In this document: positions 35,841 to 42,866 of the stretch, in pieces | How positions within the stretch are numbered: the stretch's first letter is position 1 | Layout: each line of letters begins with the position of its first letter | DNA from: Sediminitomix flava | GTDB taxonomy: Bacteria; Bacteroidota; Bacteroidia; Cytophagales; Flammeovirgaceae | Assembly (NCBI RefSeq): GCF_003149185.1 | Contig: NZ_QGDO01000006.1 | Location: forward strand, 1 to 64,000 | Reading direction: 5' to 3' | Length of the DNA stretch: 64,000 nt | Notes under the pieces: generated by a model | Seen by the model: only the letters and a program-made list of their open reading frames with translations | What the model was told of the DNA's origin: nothing | Database searches by the model: none | Position numbers and translations under genes: made by a program

Positions 35841-35871
35841 CAAATGTAAGGCTTTATTTTGTAATCACCAA
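35841..35871 (-). promoter_or_regulatory. Promoter of the rplM-rpsI-rpsB-tsf cluster
   Basis: On the minus strand, TTGG (35871-35868), a 19-base spacer and TACATTTG (35848-35841) match the -33/-7 consensus with one mismatch in -33. The leader to rplM is ~105 bases. The rest of 35730-36008 shows nothing else clear. Confidence 0.65.
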
Positions 35872-36008
35872 CTCACTTGCGGTAAAATATTGTAAATGAA
35901 TCTTTTAATTCTACTTGTTTTCAAGCATTTCTTAAAACAGGAAGCCAGACTTAAGTCTTTGAAATGTAGTTAGATGACCTAAGTCATCATGGAAAGTAAG
36001 TGCATAAA

Positions 36009-36041
36009 AAAATCCCGATAGCTGATTCCTATCGGGATTTT
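36009..36041 (-). terminator. Terminator after cdsA
   Basis: A 13-bp stem (AAAATCCCGATAG at 36009-36021 with 36029-36041) is followed on the minus strand by a T run. It lies ~28 bases after the cdsA stop. Confidence 0.88.
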
Positions 36042-36068
36042 GATGTAGAAATGAATATTTCTTACAAT

Positions 36069-36905
36069 TTATGGATGCACAACAATCTTTACGAAAGCAA
36101 CAATAAATGGCATTGCAATCAAGATACTGTCAAATCTGTCTAAGAAACCACCATGACCAGGAAGTACATGTCCTGAGTCTTTGATCTTGATACTTCTTTT
36201 GAATAATGATTCTACCAAATCTCCGTAAGTACCAGCTACCACAATAATACCAGCAATAGCAGCCCATTGCCAGTTCACGAGGATATCCCAATAATAAGCA
36301 CAACCTTGGCTGACTAGTAGCGCGCAAACAGCTCCGCCAATACTTCCTTCCCATGTTTTCTTTGGAGACACTCTTTCGAAAAGTTTATGTTTTCCGAGCA
36401 TTCTTCCTGAGAAATAAGCACCAGAGTCACTAGCCCATTGTATAAATAAAGAACCAAGTAGAATTTCGAAGTGATAATGTTGTTCGATGAGCACAATTTT
36501 GTGCATCAAAGAGAATGGTAAGGCTACATAAAGAATCCCTAAAAAGGTATACGCAATGCTTCGGAAAGGCTTCACATCTCTTTTGCTGTATAGCTTGATC
36601 ATGTAGGTAGAAGATAAGCCAATAAGCAAGAAGTAATATGAGGTGTCAGTCACGAATTTCTTTTCGACACAAAAAGAAATGGTATAAAGTGCCAAACCTA
36701 AAAATGTACCATAAGATTTCAACGGTAAGTTACCATTGATACCAAGCAGTTTGAAAAATTCCCGCATGGTAAGGGTACAGACAAGGAAGAATATACCAAA
36801 ATACGTCCACTCATTATAAGCAAGACAAAACAAAATTAGTGTACCACCAATGAGTGCAGTTATTACTCTTTGCCAGAGTTCCGAGAGCTTATTCAAATTC
36901 GACAT
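36069..36905 (-). CDS. cdsA: Phosphatidate cytidylyltransferase
   Basis: CdsA (278 aa) makes CDP-diacylglycerol from phosphatidate and CTP, the branch point of phospholipid synthesis, in the inner membrane. About eight hydrophobic segments are visible, and the family signature is near the C-terminus (KDSGHVLPGHGGFLDRFDS). SPKKTWEGSIGG matches the other conserved block. Its start overlaps the end of the DUF2007 gene by 17 bases, so the two are translationally coupled. Confidence 0.96.
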   Translation of the reverse strand: MSNLNKLSELWQRVITALIGGTLILFCLAYNEWTYFGIFFLVCTLTMREFFKLLGINGNLPLKSYGTFLGLALYTISFCVEKKFVTDTSYYFLLIGLSSTYMIKLYSKRDVKPFRSIAYTFLGILYVALPFSLMHKIVLIEQHYHFEILLGSLFIQWASDSGAYFSGRMLGKHKLFERVSPKKTWEGSIGGAVCALLVSQGCAYYWDILVNWQWAAIAGIIVVAGTYGDLVESLFKRSIKIKDSGHVLPGHGGFLDRFDSILIAMPFIVAFVKIVVHP

Positions 36906-37107
36906 CTTGTTCGATGATTTTTTGCGCTAGTTCTACTTGTTCTTGAAGGACGAATACTTCTCTATCACCAAAGTCTTGATAAGAAGAGTCCATTTTATCT
37001 ATAATTATAGCTTCAACACCTCTTTCGATAAGCGTATCCTTTACTATAATAGCATGTGCAAAGTTGCGATCTTTAAAGATACAAACCCAATCTTTTGATT
37101 CAGACAT
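36889..37107 (-). CDS. DUF2007 putative signal-transducing protein
   Basis: A 72-residue cytoplasmic protein with the DUF2007 pattern: an N-terminal strand (WVCIFKDRNFAHAIIVKDTLIERGVEAIII), then a turn and VFVLQEQVELAQKII. This fold is GlnB-like in related proteins and is thought to be regulatory, without a known ligand. It overlaps the upstream CPBP gene by 8 bases and cdsA by 17 bases, so all three are made from one message. The tight coupling suggests a role in membrane lipid or protein homeostasis, which is inference. Confidence 0.88.
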   Translation of the reverse strand: MSESKDWVCIFKDRNFAHAIIVKDTLIERGVEAIIIDKMDSSYQDFGDREVFVLQEQVELAQKIIEQDVEFE

Positions 37108-38038
37108 TCAAAGAATTTTTAAAATTTTTACGGAAAAATAACAAAATCAGGCTACTTACGACGATAGAAATGCCAATACTGAGCAGTGAAAGCTCTGTAT
37201 TTTCCTCCATTGCTTTCTCAATTGGGTCGAATCCGGCTACGTAAGTCATGATGACCATATAGCCATTATTAAAGATATGTGCTAAAATTGGATAACGAAT
37301 ATCCTTTGACCACCAATAAAAATATCCGAATACTGCGCCAAGAAGCATTCGAGGGAAAAATCCGTAAAATTGGAAATGAATAGCACTAAAAATAAATGCA
37401 GTGAGCCAAATAGCTACGTGCATATTTTTTGTGATTCTATAAAACAAGGGTTGAAGTAGTCCCCTAAAAACAATTTCTTCCCCTACACCAGCCAAAACTG
37501 CAATGACAAAGAAAGAAAATAAGAAATCGCCAAAGGAAGTGAATTCTAGCATTCCTTCGGTCAAACGCATAGCATTAGCTTCTTTTTCCTTAAACCATGC
37601 TTCTAGATCTTTTAAGCTTTCTGGGAAAACAAAGGCTTCATTCCATTCAACTAATGCTTGCAGTGCTGGTCCCATGAATAGCATAAATAGTACCATTAAG
37701 AATAGAGGAGGAATGGAAAAGTGATCTCTTTTCACCAATACTTCAGAAATATCTTTCTTTTCAACCCACTTGATGTAGGCTAAAGGGGCTAAGATAAATG
37801 TGAATGTAGCAGTAATTCCTTGTGCTATTAAAAGAACTTTTTTGTCAGGTTGGGAACCCATTGCCGCTTGCAAAACGTTTGTTACTTCGTTGAAGTCGTA
37901 GTTCGAAAGAGGTAGAAGTGCAATAAAAACCACAAATTGCCCCACAAAAGCTGCCGCAATTACTAATAAAGCAAAACGTAATAGGGCTGAAAAGGGAGAA
38001 TAAGGGGAGTCTGACAGTGGTATTTTCCAATCCTTCAT
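37100..38038 (-). CDS. CPBP-family intramembrane glutamic protease
   Basis: A 312-residue multi-pass membrane protein with the CPBP (Abi/CAAX-like) motifs: E187-E188-x3-R192 (EEIVFR), F217-x3-H221 (FSAIH) and H254-x3-N258 (HIFNN). Family members cleave substrates in the membrane or act as bacteriocin-immunity and anchoring factors. Seven or eight hydrophobic segments are visible. First gene of the overlapping operon with DUF2007 and cdsA. The substrate is unknown. Confidence 0.92.
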   Translation of the reverse strand: MKDWKIPLSDSPYSPFSALLRFALLVIAAAFVGQFVVFIALLPLSNYDFNEVTNVLQAAMGSQPDKKVLLIAQGITATFTFILAPLAYIKWVEKKDISEVLVKRDHFSIPPLFLMVLFMLFMGPALQALVEWNEAFVFPESLKDLEAWFKEKEANAMRLTEGMLEFTSFGDFLFSFFVIAVLAGVGEEIVFRGLLQPLFYRITKNMHVAIWLTAFIFSAIHFQFYGFFPRMLLGAVFGYFYWWSKDIRYPILAHIFNNGYMVIMTYVAGFDPIEKAMEENTELSLLSIGISIVVSSLILLFFRKNFKNSLNV

Positions 38039-38185
38039 TTTCTTCGTATTTTTGTGAGCTTCAACAACAACTAAGCTTGTAGCTGTTTGGAGGACATGAC
38101 TTTTGAGTCATAAACATAATCGCTCCCAACAGAGTTGAAAAAGCTGGTTATCTGATATTAAAAATATTCAATTCAAAATATAACA

Positions 38186-39181
38186 GTGGCAAAGATAGGA
38201 AATTTAGATTTAGGAGATTTTCCTTTATTGTTAGCACCAATGGAAGATGTAAGTGATCCTCCATTCCGTGCGGTATGCAAAGAGAACGGTGCTGATGTGA
38301 TGTACACAGAGTTTATTTCTGCAGAGGGTCTGATCCGTGATGCAGCAAAGAGTGTACAGAAGCTTGATATTTACGATTACGAACGCCCTATCGGGATTCA
38401 GATTTTTGGAGATAACATAGAGTCAATGATTGAGGCGGCCGCAATTGCTGAAGAGGCAGGTCCTGAAATTATTGATATAAATTATGGTTGCCCTGTAAAA
38501 AAAGTAGCTTGTAAAGGTGCTGGAGCAGGAATTCTGAAGGATATTCCTAAAATGCAAAAGATGACTGAAGAGATCATCAAAAGAACATCTATTCCTGTAA
38601 CGGTGAAAACACGTTTGGGATGGGATAGTAACAGCATCAAAATTCATGAGGTTGCTCAACGTCTTCAAGATGTCGGAACGCAAGCGCTTACTATCCACGG
38701 ACGTACTCGTCAGCAAATGTACAAGGGAGTCGCAGATTGGAATCCTATTGCTGAGGTGAAAAAAGATCCAAGCATCACAATGCCAATTTTCGGTAACGGA
38801 GATATTGATTCACCAGAAAAGGCCGTAGAATACAAGGAAAAATACGGTGTAGATGGAATCATGATTGGTCGAGCTGCGATTGGTTATCCTTGGATTTTTA
38901 GAGAAATCAAACACTATCGTGAGACAGGGGAGTTACTACCTCCTCCAACTTTGGAAGAAAGATTAGCGACTTGTCGTAGACATCTTGATTTTTCTATTGA
39001 ATGGAAAGGCGAGCGTAAAGGTATTTTTGAGATGCGTCGTCATTATACGGCATATTTCAAAGGTCTAAATAACTTTAAGCCTTACCGTATGCGCCTTGTG
39101 ACTTCAGATACTTATGAGGATACTCAGAATATTTTGAAAGAATTGGAAGATGAATTTTTAGGGAAGGATATTATTGTATAA
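38186..39181 (+). CDS. dusB: tRNA-dihydrouridine synthase (DusB-type)
   Basis: A 331-residue FMN-dependent reductase that makes dihydrouridine in tRNA. The catalytic Cys is in INYGCPVKKV; GAGAGIL follows; VTVKTRLGWD, THGRTRQQMYKG-like (IHGRTRQQ) and FGNGDI are barrel motifs; MIGRAAIGYPWIF marks the FMN phosphate site. The start is GTG at 38186, with the conserved NLDLGDFPLLLAPMEDVSD right after it. Transcribed divergently from the CPBP operon across ~150 bases. Confidence 0.95.
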   Translation: MAKIGNLDLGDFPLLLAPMEDVSDPPFRAVCKENGADVMYTEFISAEGLIRDAAKSVQKLDIYDYERPIGIQIFGDNIESMIEAAAIAEEAGPEIIDINYGCPVKKVACKGAGAGILKDIPKMQKMTEEIIKRTSIPVTVKTRLGWDSNSIKIHEVAQRLQDVGTQALTIHGRTRQQMYKGVADWNPIAEVKKDPSITMPIFGNGDIDSPEKAVEYKEKYGVDGIMIGRAAIGYPWIFREIKHYRETGELLPPPTLEERLATCRRHLDFSIEWKGERKGIFEMRRHYTAYFKGLNNFKPYRMRLVTSDTYEDTQNILKELEDEFLGKDIIV

Positions 39182-39208
39182 ACAATACCTGTATTGACTA
39201 TAAATATG

Positions 39209-39241
39209 AGCCACAGCTTTTGAGAGTTGTGGCTTTTTTTC
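39209..39241. terminator. Terminator between dusB and the convergent ABC gene
   Basis: AGCCACAGCT (39209-39218) pairs with AGTTGTGGCT (39225-39234, one G-T pair), followed by seven T residues on the plus strand. Confidence 0.82.
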
Positions 39242-39250
39242 TGCTGATTA

Positions 39251-39925
39251 CTAAACCATCTCCCCGTCCTTCATTTCTATAATTCGATCAACTGAAGAAT
39301 GTTCTTCTACCAAAGGGTCGTGCGTAGTCATCACAATAGTTTTTCCTTGATTTTTGAGTTCAGTAAAGACATCCATGATGTTTTGTGAGTTCTCACGGTC
39401 GAGGTGAGCAGTAGGCTCGTCTGCAAAAAGGATTTCTGGATTTCCTACCAATGCTCTAGCAATGGCTACTCGCTGTTGTTCTCCTCCAGAAAGTGTATCT
39501 ACCTTAAATTGAAGACGCTGGGATATATTTACCTTTTCAGCAGCTAAACTTGCTTGAGCTTTTAATTCTTTAGCAGATAGTCCGAGTGGGAGAAGAGGGG
39601 TATAAATGTTTTGTTCAACACTAAGACCTTTAATAAGATTGAAATGTTGAAATACAATTCCGATATGTTTTTGACGAAAGCGAGTTAAGAACTTTTCAGT
39701 CCATCGAGAAACTTGTTCTTCCATGCACCAATAACCTCCAGAACTTGGACGAGACAAGCAGCTCAATAAGGTGAGAAGTGTTGTTTTACCAGAGCCGGAA
39801 GGACCTTTTAGTACCACACATTCTCCTTTTTTGATAGAAATCGAGATATCTTTTACAGGAGTGACTTCATTGAGTTTTCCTTGATTGAACGTTTTTGTTA
39901 GTGCTTTAGTCTCGATGATGTTCAT
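39251..39925 (-). CDS. ABC transporter ATP-binding protein (LolD/MacB-like)
   Basis: A 224-residue ABC ATPase. Walker A GPSGSGKTT lies at 41-49, the Q-loop in FQHFNLIKGLS, the signature LSGGEQQRVAIARAL, Walker B ILFADEPTAHLD and the switch His in TTHD. Size and motifs place it in the MacB/LolD/FtsE group, which works with separately encoded membrane subunits to extract lipoproteins or power efflux. No permease gene is adjacent, so the partner is elsewhere or this is an orphan. Confidence 0.92.
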   Translation of the reverse strand: MNIIETKALTKTFNQGKLNEVTPVKDISISIKKGECVVLKGPSGSGKTTLLTLLSCLSRPSSGGYWCMEEQVSRWTEKFLTRFRQKHIGIVFQHFNLIKGLSVEQNIYTPLLPLGLSAKELKAQASLAAEKVNISQRLQFKVDTLSGGEQQRVAIARALVGNPEILFADEPTAHLDRENSQNIMDVFTELKNQGKTIVMTTHDPLVEEHSSVDRIIEMKDGEMV

Positions 39926-40009
39926 GTTGCTTCCTCTTCAAAAAGTATAAATAGATACAGAATGAAGTCCAAAGGTAGGAAAAGGATTTAGCTATCTGAA
40001 GAGACAACA

Positions 40010-40056
40010 TAGAAAAAGCAAACTGCCGAATAGACAATAGTCAATCCGACAGTTTG
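40010..40056 (-). terminator. Terminator after the large secreted-protein gene
   Basis: On the minus strand a stem of ~11 bp (40046-40056 with 40019-40029, core CAAACTG/CAGTTTG, two imperfect pairs) is followed by TTTTTCT. It ends 18 bases after the preceding stop codon. Confidence 0.65.
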
Positions 40057-40073
40057 ATGATAAGAAACGTTCT

Positions 40074-41858
40074 TTATTTGTAGCCTACAATGACTTTTTT
40101 CGCATAGCCTAATTTCTCGTTTACCTTAAACTCTAGTAGGTAAGTGTCTTTTTGTAAGTTGTAAAAGGCTTTATTTAGTAATTCTTCGACTTCTTTTTGC
40201 TTTCCTTCGGCAGAGAAAACAATATCTCCACTTTCAGAATATAGCTTTAACCATAACTGCTGAAACTTTGGTGGAATTCTAAAACTGATTTCATCATAAG
40301 CTTCTGGTGGAGTATCAGGTAATTGATCAAAAGGAACAAATTCTGAGCTAGGAATCGGCTTAAAGTCATCTCTTCTAACGACAAATTGCAATGGACTGTA
40401 TTCGTAAGTTCCGTCTTCCCTAATGATCTTTAGGCGATAATAACAGGATTTATCAAACTCAAAATCATTGAAAGTATAGTATTGTACCTCGTGATTGTAA
40501 CCTTTGGCCATCATATTCCCGACAGGATAAAAAATAACTCCATCGTGGCATTTTTGTACTTCAAACTTTCTTACATTTTCTTCACTCATCGTAGACCACA
40601 GTAGTCTCGATCTTTCCATGTCAACTTCATAGCCCCATATAGAACCAAGTGAAACTCCTTCAAAACGATAAACTTGAACTTTCTTTGTAGGACTAATTGT
40701 CCATACCCCTGCTAATTCGGTTCCTGTATGAGCTATACAATTCTTGATTTGGTCATGAGGAATTCCAAGTCCGTATTCCCAATCAAGTGTTTGATGGGTA
40801 AGTGTAAAGCGCTCTGATTTATCTTTTAGATCAGAGATTTCAGCGTAATCTGAAGGCGTATATTTAAACATCAGACTTCCACCTTCAATGTGCCCTTCCA
40901 CGAGTTGTATTTCAAAGTATTTACGAATGCTTTTTGTGTCACGACCAATGCGTCTATGTCCTCTCCATATATCTACAACCATTTCTTTTGTATGATTATG
41001 TTGAAGGAAAATTCCTAGTCCAGCAATATCTTTTTCAAGGTTTTTATAATCGATACTTCTTTGGTTGGCTACAATCATTCCTTTACCACCATCTTTTTCG
41101 CTATCATCATAAAAAATATGGTAAGGAGCATTCGAAGTCTGTTCTTCAATACTCCCAGTCATTCCTAAGATAAGATTATAACCATTGAGGTTTACAGAGG
41201 CACCTTTCAAGATCGTTTTACCAGCTGCATATACGCTTTTTCTCAGTTTGATTGGGTGCATGATATAAATATCTTTTTTGTACCCTTTCGGAGGTTCTTC
41301 ACTTTCGATCCAGTTTCTTCCATCAAATTTAGACCAAACAGCATTAACGGATTGGTTGTTTGCGGCTTTATCACTTGGCCAGAAACCTCCTTTTGTGGTC
41401 ATGTAGTCTCCTTTTTTGAAGGAAAGACTTTCGATGTCGACACCGCTACCTTTCACTGCAATTGAAAATACAGCGGAGTCTTTCAGTATATAGTTTAGAG
41501 ATAACTGATGTTGAAAAGCTTGGGCTGAATTGGGCTTAAAGTTTAGCTTGAATTCTAAAGCTTTTTTTCGCTTTAGTGTAAAAGGCGTACTTACCTCCAG
41601 TCCGCGAACAGAAAATGGAGCTTTAGACAAGAATGATAGATCAGTAATATTGATTTCTTTACTCGAAGTATTACTCAGCTTAAGCTTGAGAGTCTTGGAA
41701 TTATTCACTGGAATGCTTCCAAAATCAATATATTTTTTAGCCTCAATCCAATTACCATCACTCTCATAATACAGAGTTAAGTTAGAAGAGGGCTTAGCAA
41801 AAACATTGTTCAGAGAAACACCAACTATAAACAACAATATGAAAATAGAGGGTCGCAT
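40074..41858 (-). CDS. Large exported protein with DUF1573/choice-of-anchor D-like domain
   Basis: A 594-residue protein with a signal peptide (ending NNVFAK at about 22). Residues 40-135 resemble the immunoglobulin-like DUF1573/choice-of-anchor D domain (IDFGSIPVNNSKTLKLKLSN ... FKPNSAQAFQ). The central ~380 residues are beta-rich and unassigned. The last ~75 residues (LKLYSESGDIVFSAEG ... DTYLLEFKVNEKLGYAKKVIVGYK) resemble a type A sorting domain of the type IX secretion system, which would place it outside the cell or on the surface; the match is loose. No operon partner. Confidence 0.75.
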   Translation of the reverse strand: MRPSIFILLFIVGVSLNNVFAKPSSNLTLYYESDGNWIEAKKYIDFGSIPVNNSKTLKLKLSNTSSKEINITDLSFLSKAPFSVRGLEVSTPFTLKRKKALEFKLNFKPNSAQAFQHQLSLNYILKDSAVFSIAVKGSGVDIESLSFKKGDYMTTKGGFWPSDKAANNQSVNAVWSKFDGRNWIESEEPPKGYKKDIYIMHPIKLRKSVYAAGKTILKGASVNLNGYNLILGMTGSIEEQTSNAPYHIFYDDSEKDGGKGMIVANQRSIDYKNLEKDIAGLGIFLQHNHTKEMVVDIWRGHRRIGRDTKSIRKYFEIQLVEGHIEGGSLMFKYTPSDYAEISDLKDKSERFTLTHQTLDWEYGLGIPHDQIKNCIAHTGTELAGVWTISPTKKVQVYRFEGVSLGSIWGYEVDMERSRLLWSTMSEENVRKFEVQKCHDGVIFYPVGNMMAKGYNHEVQYYTFNDFEFDKSCYYRLKIIREDGTYEYSPLQFVVRRDDFKPIPSSEFVPFDQLPDTPPEAYDEISFRIPPKFQQLWLKLYSESGDIVFSAEGKQKEVEELLNKAFYNLQKDTYLLEFKVNEKLGYAKKVIVGYK

Positions 41859-42329
41859 ACGCTAGTCGGGTTAAATGGGTTTTAGGTAGAAATTCAAATC
41901 TGGGTTGGCAAGTCCTTTAATTGCACTTACAAAGGTCTGAAGTTAGAAAGGGCTTGCTGTCTATTTCTAAAGTAAGCAAGCATGAAGTCATTTACAACCA
42001 GCTAATTCTATAATGAAAAAAGTATCTTGATAAGTACAAAGATAATTCGGTAGGGTAATAAAATTTAATATTTTTTTAATTTTTCAGAACATCATTCTAC
42101 AAATTTATTAATCTATATCTGAAAATGCTGTTTGTACTTCTTTGAGTTCTGAATAGGAATATTGTCATAATCGAAAAGCGAAAATGCTGATCTCAAATTA
42201 TGGGTATAAGTGGTTTAGCTGAATAAATAATGATTCAAATGTGAATATTCTAAGGGTTTGGGTCTTGTTTGCTTTTTAAATGCAGATGAAAAAATAGAAT
42301 AATCAGAAGATGAACCATAGAGCTTTATT
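41859..42329. other. Intergenic region, 471 bases
   Basis: An AT-rich gap between two minus-strand genes. On the minus strand TATCTTTG (42044-42037) fits the -7 consensus, but no -33 box is found at the right distance and it lies ~180 bases before the start codon. I see no open frame of note, RNA gene or repeat. Confidence 0.4.
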
Positions 42330-42632
42330 CTACTGAAGCCAAATTGTAAAACCGATATAAAATGAAATAAGAAGGACAGCACCTACAGTTACAAAAATAA
42401 AACTAGAGCGTCTGTCTTCACGATCACGTCTGTACTGAGAAAAGTCTATACGGTTCTTCAAGTTTTCTCTCTGCTTTTCTAAGCTAGCCCTTGTTTGACT
42501 ATTTTCAGCATCAAGTTCTGCTTGAATTTCTTTTTTACGGTTTTCTATACGCTCTTTGTCAGCATCATAGAATCGAGTAGGGAAATCGAAATGTTTATTA
42601 CTTGGTAACTTGATAAATGAAGGTAGTCTCAT
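42330..42632 (-). CDS. Small tail-anchored membrane protein
   Basis: A 100-residue protein from the ATG at 42632 (preceded by AAAGAAAG, a plausible ribosome-binding site); a TTG ten codons upstream is less likely. It begins RLPSFIKLPSNKHFDFPTRFYDADKERIENR, an arrangement I associate with a small conserved Bacteroidota family, then a charged coiled-coil-like helix (about 35-70) and a single C-terminal membrane segment (VTVGAVLLISFYIGFTIW). The function is unknown. Divergent from the GH3 fusion gene. Confidence 0.75.
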   Translation of the reverse strand: MRLPSFIKLPSNKHFDFPTRFYDADKERIENRKKEIQAELDAENSQTRASLEKQRENLKNRIDFSQYRRDREDRRSSFIFVTVGAVLLISFYIGFTIWLQ

Positions 42633-42866
42633 GGCTATTCTTTCTTTAGTGATACCTAACAAAAATAAGGAATTATCTTCAGAACTGCTTTAGTTTTTGA
42701 ACAATTCCATGAATAAGTCTGTCCTTATGTACTTTATCTAGTGATTTCTATCAAACTGATTTGTAGATATTTATTAATTTACAATTATGCCAAATACTAA
42801 CTAGTCATACCTACTACAATTATTAACCTAATTTGAATGCTACTCTGCTCCATTTTATACCCAAAG

